A DNA stretch of 64,000 nucleotides from NCBI GenBank assembly GCA_030789695.1, contig CM061132.1, positions 156,594,817 through 156,658,816 of the forward strand, given 5' to 3'. The notes under the pieces are model-generated. The model ran no database searches and was not told the DNA's origin. It saw only the letters and a program-made list of their open reading frames with translations. The stretch's first letter is position 1; the number at the start of each line of letters is the position of its first letter. The DNA is from Scilla litardierei. Its lineage: Eukaryota > Streptophyta > Magnoliopsida > Asparagales > Asparagaceae. Made by a program: the position numbers and the translations under genes. Shown here piece after piece: positions 31,979 through 42,893 of this stretch.

Positions 31979-34833
31979 ATGGCAAAATTGGCAAGCGTCG
32001 ATTTCGAGGTCCTTGATGCTGGAGGAAAAAATTACCTGAGTTGGCGAGTGGACCTGAAGTTCCACTTGCGTTCGATGGCCCTCCTTAGCTCAATTTTGGC
32101 TCCTTCATCTGCCCCAGCAGCGGCCGACGCTTCTGCTAATAAGGCCCCAGAAGCGGCCCAATCGTCTAGCAGCACTCCTACCACTATCTCCGATGTGGAT
32201 AAGTTGAAAGCCATTATCTACATTAAGAAACATATAGATCGGACCTTAAAGGCCGAATACCTAATGGTAGAGGACCTAATGGAGCTGTGGACAGCGCTGG
32301 AGGCATGGTATAAACATCAAATTGATGTAATATTACCACGTGCCAGTTATGAGTGGGAAACCCTCAGACTGCAGGACTATAAGTCCGTTTCTGAGTATAA
32401 CTCTGCACTTCATAATATCACCTCACGCCTGAAGTTGTGTGGTGAAGAAGCGACAGAACACCGCATGTTGGAAAAGACATTTACCTCGTTTCATGAGAAA
32501 GATGCAATCCTCATGCAGCAGTATCGTGAACGCAACTTCACGAAATTCTCTAATTTGATCTCTTGCCTGCTTAGGGCAGAGCAGAATCGAGATTTACTGC
32601 TCGCCGCTCATAATTTACGTCCAGCTGGCACTGCACCTATCCCTGAAGCCCACAACGTTTCTCCCCAGAAGTGGAAAAACAAGAAGAAGGATAAAAATAA
32701 CAAAGGGAAAGCTATGATGAAGAGTGGACGAGGAGCAGCACCCCCGTCCAACAACAACAATAAAGGAAACAGAAACTTCTCATGAAAGTGTTGAGTATTG
32801 GACTTCTCCCTACTTGGTGTTAATGATGAGCAAACATAAATACTTGTGACTAATCCCCTATTTTGCAGTTAATCCATTGCCTAAGCTTATTATGAAGATC
32901 AACTAGCAATGAATGACTCACAAACGTGATTGAAGGCAAATGATATGAATTGGATGATCGTAGATTGATGATTGAAGCTCCGTAAAGACTTCAAGCTCAT
33001 ACGATGGAAAGAAGAGATTATTCGTCAATGTAATTTTTCTTTTATCTCTTCTAGTATGTAGCTGAGAAATAGAACTTTGATGGAGCCCTCACACACATCT
33101 ACTTTCTGTCATAGGACATCTCTATACCTTTGTCCTTTGATCCCAATTCAATTGTCTTTTGTTTGTTCTAGGATTGTTCATAACAGCCGACTGCTGAACA
33201 GTTTACAGTCGCCTGTCTCAAAAACAGTCGACAGTGTTTTGTTCATTAGTCGCCTGTTATGCACAGACTATTACATGTAGTTTTGGACCTTCTCTGATTA
33301 TTTCGCATAGGCTACTGTTGAACGATTCACAGGCGCCTGTCCTAGTGACAGTCGACTGTGTGTTGTAAATCAGTCGCCTGTCTCTCCTTGCCCAAACTCT
33401 GTTTTGATCCGACTTCTACGGCCAGTCGACTTATGCTGTATATACAGTTGACTGTCCATTAGATCAGTCGACTGTCTATGATGCAACAGTCGCCTGTCTG
33501 TAAGTAATTTCTTTGACTCAGATCTCTGGAAATTTCTCTTGCTATTGACAGTCGTCTGTTCAAGTTTTTACAGTCGCCTGTTCTGATTTACAGTCGACTG
33601 TGTTCCTTGCATCAGTCGTCTGTCCTATATCTTGTGAGATTTCCAGTATTTGTCTAACTTACTCTTCTCTCGGCCAGTCGCCTGTCGAAGAAATTACAGT
33701 CGCATGTTGGTTTAACAGACTACTGTCTTTGCTTCATCAGTCGACTGTCCACGTGGTAAGTTACCGTTAAGAATTCTCACCTACCATTGCTGACTGTGCA
33801 ACAGTCGATTGTGGATTGTTCAACAGTCGACTGTAGTGAGTTCAGATTATATCCGTTGAGATTTTTCTCACGGATTTCGATTGGGTTTTTGCCTAAACTG
33901 TTTTGTGGATTTGAGATAGCTATAAATAGAGCTTCTACTGTTTCATTGGAAGGTTACTCATTCATTGCAAAATCCTTCAAGCTTTCATTTCCAAAGATCA
34001 AAGCTTTCAAATCCAAAGCCCTAAGTATTTCCAAGTCGTGTTCTCTTGCTCTCCAACCTAGAACCAAAGATTGATCTTCTAGGCAATTGGTGCAGTCAAG
34101 AGAAAGGGCTTTCTCCTCTCTTCCAAGAGAGTTCTTCAACACACATCACACTTCTCCTTCAAGTTCTACTTCAAGGCATATGTGATTGTAGGTGTTGCTT
34201 TCAGATTTCATAATTTCTTTATTTGAATTATGCTCTCGGTTGTGAGAGTGGTTTTTGCTTGCTCCCTGGTTGTGGGAGTCAAGAACATCGATTGTATTCG
34301 ATTGCACTTGTAGGGTTGCTACAAGTGGGCTTTAAGGAAACCTCAAGTTAGGGTTCTAACTTGAGTATCCGGTGGTATCCGGGTGAAAGGGACGTAGGAT
34401 TACCGGGAACAAGTCAGGAGTTGACTTGGATAATCCGAACCCTAAAAACATATCTGCGTTTGCGTATGTTTCTCTTTGGGTCGTTTTTCTATTCCGCACT
34501 ATTTGTTGGAGTGCATTTTATTTGGCGTAAATTCCTTTTAAATTTGCATAAACACTATTCAACCCCCCCTTCTAGTGTTTTCCCTATAGACAGGGTCCTT
34601 ACAGAAAGCGTAAAGACACTGGTCAAGTGTTAATTCCTAGAAAGAACTAGGAAGATAAATGCCATAGATGTGGTATGACTGGACATTGGTCCAGAAATTG
34701 TCGCACTCCTCGCCACCTTCAGGAACTATATCAGGCGAGCCAGAAGTCTCTGCCTGCAACAAACTTGGTGGCTGTTCAGCCGCCAACTGTTTTCACTGCA
34801 CAAGACTTCGAGAACGACGACCTGCTCGATTGA
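31979..34833 (+). pseudogene. Copia A gag, split by a solo LTR
   Basis: 31979-32783 encodes the gag domain (MAKLASVDFEVLDAGGKNYL, YLSWRVDLKFHLRSM, YNSALHNITSRLKLCGEE and TFTSFHEKDAIL). The reading frame resumes after the inserted LTR at 34604 and reaches the CCHC knuckle CHRCGMTGHWSRNC (34660-34702), ending at 34831-34833. Two in-frame stops, one directly before the insert and a TAG near 34650, disable it. Compared with element B it has an extra Ala-rich segment (about residues 40-60). Confidence 0.85.
32789..34603 (+). repeat. Sirevirus-like solo LTR (1815 bp), TSD GAAAG
   Basis: TGTTGAG at the start and CTTACA at the end, flanked on both sides by GAAAG (32784-32788 and 34604-34608). It lies inside copia A gag, and removing it restores continuity of the gag frame. 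About 20 copies of a palindrome-like CAGTCGACTGT/CAGTCGCCTGT lie at 33185-33835, just before a TATA box (TATAAATA, 33921-33928). Palindrome clusters of this kind are known in Sirevirus LTRs such as maize Opie and Ji, hence the tentative lineage call. No internal domain remains. Confidence 0.85.
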
Positions 34834-35814
34834 GCCCTATTTTTTAATGCATTTAAAATTACAAATAGCTTCATCTTTAGTTTGCTTTTGTACGAAGTTT
34901 TTTTTGAATGTCATTTTACATTTACTTAAATAAAATTCGTTTTGCTTAATAGATGAAGTATGTAAAATTGTGGACAGTGCCTCGTTGCACTGGTGTAGCA
35001 TTTATATTGCTCCCACATAAAACGGGACTATAAGATGCAAACTTCTCCTCTTAAACATATAGGAATTTTTCATGTTTCAAGGATATTTCGTCTAAACGAA
35101 CATAACTAGAAAACTATGGATAATAATTGTTGAATATCAATATGTAACTCGTCAAGAGGATGGCCAGAAGACCATCTACTTACGATTTCATTGGACTCCC
35201 GTCGGGCCCCTATAATTACAGATATTCATCCTATAGATAGCCAACTTGACTGAGCACCAGAAGTGTCTTTCATTGCCATAGTTTTTAACTCTGGCAAAAT
35301 GGACTTGGTCATCCTGGATCAGCGATAATGGACGCATCATCAAATGAATCTTTTGGAGAACCTGAAGATTCTTCAAAAGGATGAGTTTCCTTGTCCCCCC
35401 TTTATCATAAGGGAAAACTAATATAGAGACATTCCCTCCTGAAAGTGGGATTAGAGTCTCCTGGCTTCATTGAGAGAATACATGGTGACCTTTGCGGGCC
35501 TATTCACCCCTCAAGTGTCCCATTTTCGGTACTTCATTGTACTGATATATGCATATACTAGATGGTCTTGTGTGTGCCTTTATATTCCTCGCAACCTAGC
35601 TTTCTCAAAAGCTTATAATGTGGGTGAATTCACTACACATATCGTTCAAGATTTCTGCAAAACAACTGGCATTGAAATTGAACATCCTGTAGTATGTTCA
35701 TACTCATAATGGGTTACCCAAGTCTCTGGTAAAGAGACTCCAATGGATTTCATGTCCATTGTTAAATCCCAGTTGCCAGTTGTATTTAGGGACCAACACA
35801 CTGCATTCTGTATC
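34834..35814 (+). pseudogene. Copia A protease, pre-integrase and 5' part of integrase
   Basis: VDSAS (about 34972-34986) marks the protease active site, followed by stops. NLKILQK with FPCPP (35360-35400) marks the pre-integrase zinc region, and GDLCGPIHPSSV-like remains (about 35485) start the integrase core. The core lines up with element B through VGEFTTHIVQDFCKTTGIEIEH and later KRLQWI. The sequence stops at 35814, where the Athila-like element is inserted, and resumes at 47623. Confidence 0.75.
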
Positions 35815-36173
35815 TGATCGCTCCGGGATGTAACCCAAAGAACGGTTGTAGTTTTACCGCAAGTGCACGGTATAGCAGCGAGCGGGTTATCGAACACAGG
35901 GAGGACGAATGACCGTGCTTGTTCCAATCAACCTGGCTATTTAAGAAGAGAGAAATTTGCCTTTGGCGATCCTGTCACAATCGTCAGACAAGGTATGGAA
36001 ATATCAAATCAAATAAAGGACGTCTAGGGAATGGGGAATTCCCGCTACTCACCGTATTTCGTAAATGTGGTTCATCGGTATCAAAATTGCTAGAATAAGA
36101 TTTTGGATGAACTAGTTGCAACTGAATGTAGAACCAAGCTCACGCTCTCGCGCTGTTGCCGGTCTATAGCTAT

Positions 36174-36476
36174 CCTAGGTTTGGGTCCAATCTCTTGCAA
36201 ACCCTAGCCTAGGGAAGCTAGCATTAGGATCAACATCATCGTTCAATCGCGCACCGAGCCCAATCTCTTGCAAACTCGGCCCGCGACCTAGGTTGGGATA
36301 GTTCATATTCGTCCAATCTCTTGCAAACGGGTATCGGCACGGAATTGCAACCGGAAACCCTAGTATCGGTCCAATCTATTGCAAACCGATACTACGGAAA
36401 TTCGATTCCAACCCAATTCGGATTTCTAGGGTTTCCTATCGAATTGGGATCCAATCTCTTGCAAATCCTAATCGGT
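36174..36476 (-). repeat. Five hairpins with one invariant 16-nt loop (copy in 3' LTR)
   Basis: The loop TCCAATCTCTTGCAAA (plus strand; single-base variants in two copies) occurs at 36186, 36259, 36312, 36370 and 36450. Its flanks are complementary each time but differ: CCTAGGTTTGGG/CCCTAGCCTAGG, CCGAG/CTCGG, ATATTCG/CGGGTAT, TAGTATCGG/CCGATACTA and ATTGGGA/TCCTAAT. The second copy of the array is in the other LTR (46184-46487). Confidence 0.88.
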
Positions 36477-36949
36477 ATGAAATCCTAGCTATCCGTAGTA
36501 AATCGATCCCAAACTAATCCCTAATAGCAATTCTAACAAAATTTCTACCAATTCATCACAAATATGAAATTGGGTTTGTAGGGTTCATCCCCACGCCCCA
36601 AGACGTGGAGACTACTCTCAATTCATAGCACAAACACAAGAATAATCAATGAAATAAGCAATAGAATTCATCACAATATTGAGATAAGCAATAAAAATAG
36701 AATTTTTAAAGGAGAGAGAGGCAAACCAATGGAATCCTTCAATTTATCCAACAAAAATCAACTTTTGTCTCCTCTCCAATCACAAGAATAAAGCTAAAAA
36801 GTTAATCTAAAAGGCTGCAAAAATCTAAGAGAAAAGCTCTCAAAACTAGGGTAAAAACAGGGGTTAAATACCCCCCAAAATCGTCCAAAAACTGTGACCA
36901 AAATACCCCTGCGCAGCCTGAAATCCGCAATTTTCGCTACAGGCAGCGC

Positions 36950-37340
36950 GTCGCACTCGGCCGAGTGACAAAAGTCGCTCGGCCGAGTGAGAAACCCTGT
37001 AATTTTCCAGTAAGTCTTGATCTTCAGGGGTCTTCACTTCGGGGGCGGCTCGGCCGAGTGAGTTGTCGTCACTCGGCCGATGGTTTCTTGGTACTCGGGC
37101 GGTCGGGATTATCCACTCGGCCGAGTGGGTCTTCTGAAGCTCAGGCAGCCGAAAAACAGTAAGTTGGCGATTTTTGAATGGCTTCGTCTGGGCGCCACTC
37201 GGGCGGACGGGATCTCGTCACTCGGCCGATGTGGTCTCCGTCGCTCGGCCGAGTGCACATATGAATCGTGTCTGATCTGGTCGGCCGAGCGGTGTCTCGC
37301 TGGTCGGCCGAGTGACTCATTCACTCGGCCGAGTGGGACA
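36950..37340 (-). repeat. CACTCGGCCGAGTG palindrome array in U3
   Basis: At least ten full or partial copies of the palindrome within ~390 bp, ending ~85 bp upstream of the minus-strand TATTTAA. The same array is present in the 5' LTR at 46963-47325. Confidence 0.9.
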
Positions 37341-37630
37341 CTAAAAATGCCCTAACAGCTTGTTTTGGCCTCCTCGTCGCTCCTGCGACGTCCGTTCTTC
37401 TTCCGCTCCTCTCCAACAGCAAAATACCCCTTGGGGAGGTCGTCGGTGACCCTCCGGAGTAAGCGCATCTCGAGATCACTCCAAATCGCCCCAAATCACC
37501 TGAAATGCGACAAAAACAACAAATCGTGAAAAGCATCGCAATATCGTCGATATATCGTGAAAAACATGATTTGGGCGATCTAAATGGCATGCAAACATGC
37601 GGGAAAAAAGTGTAAAATAAGGAGTGATCA

Positions 37631-37643
37631 AAATCCCCCAAGC
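37631..37643 (-). promoter_or_regulatory. Polypurine tract next to 3' LTR
   Basis: Minus strand AAGCTTGGGGGATTT abuts the LTR. Similar AAGCTTGGGGGA motifs recur at 38226-38240 and 39251-39264. Confidence 0.65.
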
Positions 37644-39955
37644 TTACCTCTTACTCGTCCTCGGGGAAGATAAGTAAAAGGCGAACCCGGTGGATTCGGA
37701 AAACGAAAACGGCGAAAAAACGAAAAATGAAAAACGGAGAAGAATGAAAAACGAAATAAAAATAAAAAAGAAAGAAAGAAGCGAAGAGGTAAGCTGCTAG
37801 ATCATTTTCTCAGGACGTGGGTTCCGCTTACTCATATAGCATGCACTGAATGAAAAATACATGTCAAAGAGTTTTATTTTGATATCATAGTATAGTAGTG
37901 CAAATAGAAATAGAAAACCCACGAACAACGATATAATCATGAAAAACGGAATAATTTTAGAATTAACATCGTCTGAATCATTTAAAGCGGTATACAAATC
38001 GCAGATCACACACTTTTCAATTGAATGCTTTCTATGAGGAGTATAAGAGTATCACATAATAGAATAGAGAGAATAGAAAAGTATGGATTTCATGAAATGA
38101 GTGCTAGGCTTAGATTTCTGGATTTCGTAAAGCTAGAAATAATCTCACCGAGTATAGAATATTACTTAGCCTAGGTTGTCGTGCAACATCAAGTAGTCAC
38201 TCTCTCACACATCAATGGATTCCCTCCCCCAAGCTTATCTATAAGCATGGTGGCATAAAAAATATTCACATCCCCATTTTTATAAAGCTCCAAAAGCAAT
38301 GAAAATAAACACGAAAAGAGAGAAGAAAGAAAGAAAGTGAGATGTGATCTTTTTTCGAGGATTTTTCCTCTTTTTTTTTCAGTTTTTCTTTTTTTTTCTT
38401 TTGTTGTTTTTTTTGATATGGCATATATACACAACGATCCCAACTCAAAGAGAGATAATGATATACAAGAATATTTTCTCTTTCGTTTTTTTTTGAATAA
38501 GAAATTTGGAGCTAGGAATTAATAGCGGGGGAAATGCCATATAATAGAATCGCTAAGGGGAGATTCACCAATGATTTTAAAAGTAGAGAAATGATGTTCA
38601 AGATTTGTGGAGAAAGAAATAAATATATCTCTCGGTTCACTCTATAAGACATGCACGACAACTTCAGCAGGGTAATCTAATCTACTCAGTTTCGATCACA
38701 AAAAAGCTAACTAATCCAAATTTATCATAGCTAACATCATCCAATCATCCTGAAGTGAAATGTACAATTCATGCCTATAGAAGTGATATAGGAAAAGAAA
38801 TCGGTACTCCAGATATAAGCATTCAATGCGTGAATCTTGGTGTGTTTTCTGTGATAGCATACATATGAATATTTAGACTCAGCTAATAATAAAATTTCAT
38901 CCATTTTCATGTGGAAAAAAAGTGTGGGTTACTATCTCTAGATGCAAGGCAAGTCATAGCATATGATATCAGAAATAAAGTCTAAGACATGACAAATAAA
39001 GCATGCATATAGAGTAAGCTAACTCCACGTTATCATCATCATAGAAAAGTCATCTCTAGCATGAGATGAAAAAAAAGAAAGAAATAAAGATAAAGGGAAA
39101 ATAGAACTATTTACAATGCGGCACACAGAAAAATAAGAAAAACGTGATGCATGGTAAAATAAAGGGAAAAATGAAAATAAGTGCAAAAGCGGAAAACGGA
39201 GTGAAAAACCAAAAATAAAGGTGGCAAATCAAAAAAGAACGTGAGAACTCACTCCCCCAAGCTAAATGGCACAGTGTCCTCAATGTGCAAAGTGGGGCAC
39301 ACCGAGAGACAAGTAATGAGAGGGGTAAGTGAGGATGCATGCAGGATGAAAAAAAAGAAAATAATGAAACGGAAAAGATGATGCGGACATGATGCATGCA
39401 GATATAGGAGTGATACAGATATATAGGTGTGGCACCAAAAACTCTCCCTCTCTTCCAAAAAAAGATATATAAAGATACGATCAGAGTGAGAATCCCAAAA
39501 TAAGTGAGGGGAGGGGGGTGGACAAAAATGCAACAGGACCCAGCAGAAACGGGCAGAACAACGGCAAAAATAATCGAGGGCATCAAGGGTGCCTAAGAAG
39601 GTGGTGGTGCGTCGTCTCCGTCCTGAGGCGGAAGTGGTGGCGGTGGCTGGACAGGCTGCTGAGTGGGTGTGTGTGTGGAAGAGGTAGCAGGCTGAGTGTG
39701 TGTGGAAGTGCGGGTGGGAACCTGCTGGGTGGGTACGGGTACGCGGGGGAGACGCTCCAGGACCTGGGTAAGACAGTAGTGAATCTGCGGGAGCAGGTCG
39801 AAGCGGCCAGCCATCGCAGTGACAGTGGCGGACAGGGTCCGAAGGTCGCCTCTGAGGCCACTCACCGCCCCCTCGAGAGCACGAATGCTCTGAAGTACAG
39901 TGTCAGGGGGAGGTGGTGCAAAGGGACGCACCGGTCTGGGCTGTGCAGGTCGGGG
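37644..39955 (-). other. 3' untranslated region of Athila-like element
   Basis: AT-rich, A-rich on the plus strand, without a supported ORF. Two extra PPT-like motifs lie at 38226-38240 and 39251-39264. Long 3' regions with repeated polypurine tracts are usual for Athila elements. Confidence 0.5.
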
Positions 39956-41674
39956 CTAGCGTACTCTGGTGGCGTAGGTGACGGGCTCAGCGGGTAGGGG
40001 AACAAAAGGGGCTGCGCTCGCAAGTGGGGGCCTGGCCTCAGTGCGAGGCTGGGCAGGACGGTGAGAAGTGGAGGCAGCAGCAACGAAAGAAGAATACAAA
40101 AGAGGCAGCGAGGCGGCCGGAGAGGTCGGTGGCACAGAAGTGTGGACAGACGCCACGACACTCTCGGAAAATACAGCAGCTGTGGAGACAGAGGGCTCTC
40201 CGCACTCAACTACGGACGGCGGGCGCTCGGGTGGGGCAGAAGAAACGGGCTCGGCAGACAGAGGGCCAGTGGTGGTGGTGACAGGCGTGGAAGCAGCGGA
40301 AGTGGGCTCAGCTAAGGGACTCCTGACACCGACAGAGGTGTGGACAGAGGTGTCAGGAGCATCGGAAACATCAGGGATAGGCTGAGGGGCCACGGGGTCA
40401 ACAGGGGCAGCAGGCTCGGCAGGTGCAACAGGGTCAGCGGGGGCAGCGTGGGCAGCGTGGGCCTCCTCGGCCTCCTCGGCCTCGAGCACGTAAGCAGCTG
40501 GGATGAGAACATCCATCGCAGGGAGCCAGTCCACATGGGCTGGTGCAATCTGAGTCCGAGCTGGGCTCGGAAGAATCATGTAATCGGTCCCGTAAGGGCC
40601 GTGCAACCAGACCCAGTGTCGCTCACCATGCGGACGAAGCATCTTCATCCGGGCCATAACATCAATCGACAGAGAAGTGGGGCCCGGTGCTCGTCGCAGG
40701 TCGTCAGGGAAGTCCTCGCCGGTCATAAGGGCAAGCAAGGTGATCAGGCCGCCGCAGCATATCGGTGAGCGAGCGCCCACCGATACAATGATGCGGTCCA
40801 AAAACCAAGCCGCGACATCAATCACGACGGCGGGGACCAGCTCATCGCCATCCCTAGATAGAGCTCTGGGCCGTGTCATCGCGTAGAGCATGTAGAGCTC
40901 TGGCGTGGACATCGTGCCCGGCTCATATCTGGCCAAAAAGGTCGTCGCCATAAGGCGCTGAGCTATACGGAGGCAGGGATGGATAATGGCCGAGGCCGTG
41001 GCCCTACTAGGGTCAAAGGCAGCGTGAAGACCCGAAATCCGGGCCCAGAAGGCACCGGCGTCGAAGGAAGGTGGGGGGATATGGGTGGGGGCGTAACCTC
41101 GATCGGCCCCGGGGACATCGGGCCACGAGAAAAATGCTCTCATCATACCGAGAGTGACCTGGCACTCCCGGTCCATGAACCGAAACGAGCATCCCTCGTC
41201 GGTCCGGGCGATCGAACTAAGTACCTCAAGTGTCGGACGGACAAACGTGTCCGCCGACACCTGAAAGAAATCTCGCCAGCCCACGTTGTCGTACAACGTG
41301 AGCATCCCCTCTAGTACCCCCAGGCGTCCTAGGTCGGCAAGGTGTGCAAACCTGGAGGGTACGATCGAGCGCTGGGAAATACGCTCGAAAGCGACGCGGT
41401 GTGCGTCGTTCCGGAACGTGATCCCCAGCGGCCCAATAAGTGGAGCCGGAGGTGGTGGCTGTGGATCGGCAGGGAGCGGCTGTGCGGGGTGTGCGGGCTG
41501 TGCGGGCTCTGCAGGCTGTGCGGGGTGTGCGGGGCCTGCAGGCTGTGCTGGGTGGACGGTGTGTGTGGGAGAAGGCGGAGGAGAGTCCTCCAACTCGTGG
41601 GAGGGGCCGGCATCATCCGACCGCTTCCGCTTGGCGGAAGCTCTCTTCGATCGCGGCCGTGTCCGGGGCGGCAT
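39956..41674 (-). CDS. Env-position ORF of Athila-like element (plant transposon protein, ATHILA ORF type)
   Basis: Unbroken ORF of 572 residues. It has a basic N-terminus rich in Arg/Lys/Ser (1-25), an acidic and Pro/Ala-rich segment with repeated HPAQPA units (26-80), and a globular domain (about 85-390). That domain includes FRNDAHRVAFERISQRSIVP, GVLEGMLTLYDNVGW, PTLEVLSSIA and CQVTLGMMRAFFSWPD. The pattern is that of ORFs in the env position of Athila elements and of 'putative plant transposon protein' domains. The rest is a low-complexity Ala/Pro/Ser/Thr tail. No signal peptide or clear transmembrane helix is seen, so an envelope role is not supported. It has its own upstream promoter-like region (42221-42570). 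Function unknown. Confidence 0.75.
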   Translation of the reverse strand: MPPRTRPRSKRASAKRKRSDDAGPSHELEDSPPPSPTHTVHPAQPAGPAHPAQPAEPAQPAHPAQPLPADPQPPPPAPLIGPLGITFRNDAHRVAFERISQRSIVPSRFAHLADLGRLGVLEGMLTLYDNVGWRDFFQVSADTFVRPTLEVLSSIARTDEGCSFRFMDRECQVTLGMMRAFFSWPDVPGADRGYAPTHIPPPSFDAGAFWARISGLHAAFDPSRATASAIIHPCLRIAQRLMATTFLARYEPGTMSTPELYMLYAMTRPRALSRDGDELVPAVVIDVAAWFLDRIIVSVGARSPICCGGLITLLALMTGEDFPDDLRRAPGPTSLSIDVMARMKMLRPHGERHWVWLHGPYGTDYMILPSPARTQIAPAHVDWLPAMDVLIPAAYVLEAEEAEEAHAAHAAPADPVAPAEPAAPVDPVAPQPIPDVSDAPDTSVHTSVGVRSPLAEPTSAASTPVTTTTGPLSAEPVSSAPPERPPSVVECGEPSVSTAAVFSESVVASVHTSVPPTSPAASLPLLYSSFVAAASTSHRPAQPRTEARPPLASAAPFVPLPAEPVTYATRVR

Positions 41675-42220
41675 ATCGGCCCCGAGCGCGCGCCGAAAAA
41701 CGTGAAAAGTGCGGCGTGTGCAAAATAAAGGAAAGAGTATACCCCGACACGCCGCGAGTGCTAAGCAATGGAAGCGTGCGAAGACAGCGCCTCCGCGAAG
41801 CCCGAAGCAGTCCCTAGAAGCTCCCCTGGGATCCCCTAAGCTCCCAAAAACAACCTGCGCATGAAATGGAGATATCAGCGGGTAATATTCAAAACGTATG
41901 GAGCATTAGGGGTATAATAGATAGATATAGAAATCAATTTGGGTTTGGGGTTCGTTTAACGCGTGGATCCTCGAAAAACACACAAAAGAGGAGAAAAAGG
42001 GCTAAATAAGCGATACCGGAGGTGGCCGGAGTGTTGGCCGCCGGCGGCGACTCGGGCGAGGCGTGGCGGGGGTTCGGCCGACGGTGGCTGGCCGAGCGGC
42101 GGCGCGGCGACGTCGGTCGGGCGAGTGGGGGCGCGAGCGAGGGGAACGGGCGAGGGGAATGCGAAGAGTCGGGCGAATTCGGTTTGCGTCGTTTTGAAAA
42201 ACGAGCCCGACCCCGCCCCC

Positions 42221-42570
42221 TTTTATAGGAAAAGTTACGACTCGGCCGAGTGACAGGGTCACTCGGCCGAGCGAGATCAATGAAAAATCCCTACCCGCTA
42301 TCGCTTCGGCCGAGTGGCCTTGCCAGCCTCGGCCGAGTGGAGTAAGTCCATTCGGCCGAGTGGCTCAAGCACTCGGCAAGACTCGCCTTAGGAGCGTATC
42401 CGTTTTACGCGGCCGAGTGAATATATATACTCGGCCGAGTAGCGGTTATACTGAAATCAGGAAAATAAACAGAGAGTTGGGTACATCAGACTTCCCTCGT
42501 TCGTGAGCGGCTCGGCCGGACGAACTTGTGTAGTCGGCCGAGTGACTAGTAAACTCGGCCGAGTGAGCCT
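42221..42570 (-). promoter_or_regulatory. Internal promoter-like region in front of the env-position ORF
   Basis: The minus strand has TATAAAA at 42227-42221. Upstream of it (42240-42570) are about ten copies of the CTCGGCCGAGTG palindrome, the same motif as in U3 of the LTR. It lies 547 bp before the ORF start. The layout copies the LTR promoter. Confidence 0.55.
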
Positions 42571-42893
42571 TGTGTTCTGCTGTTTGTCTTCGTTTGGGCT
42601 CTAAACTCCGTCTTTCCTCCTCCAGTCGATTTCATCTTCCTCCTAAGCATCTAGCGCCTTCATGGGGCGCTCCATATCACCTCGTTCATCCTCCTCATGA
42701 TGGATTTACCTATCTCCTCTCCTGTCAAGAAAAATAGGACCCGTTATCACAAAAATTTTGGGCGAACGACTCAAAACACTAAAAATTTCTAAAACAAAAA
42801 TAAAGAAAAAGTAAAACTAAAGCAATAACCGTCGGGTTGCCTCCCGACAAGCGCTCGTTTAAGGTCGTGAGCTCGACCCCCTATGATTTTCAA

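Larger units (their letters stand above)
35815..37630 (-). repeat. 3' LTR of Athila-like element (1816 bp)
   Basis: TGATCGCTCC...GGAGTGATCA. Read on the minus strand, U3 holds a CACTCGGCCGAGTG array (37340-36950). A TATTTAA box is at 36870-36864, and the R/U5 part carries five hairpins with a common loop (36476-36174). Confidence 0.93.

Noticed and set aside
33185..33835. CRISPR-like array of short repeats
   Set aside because: Irregular spacing, degenerate palindromes, LTR context with a matching target duplication.
35188..35376. Minus-strand ORF of 62 codons
   Set aside because: Shadow of the plus-strand copia A pre-integrase region.
39956..41674. Envelope glycoprotein
   Set aside because: The ORF is in the env position but has no visible signal peptide, transmembrane helix or glycoprotein pattern; it matches Athila ORF-type proteins instead.
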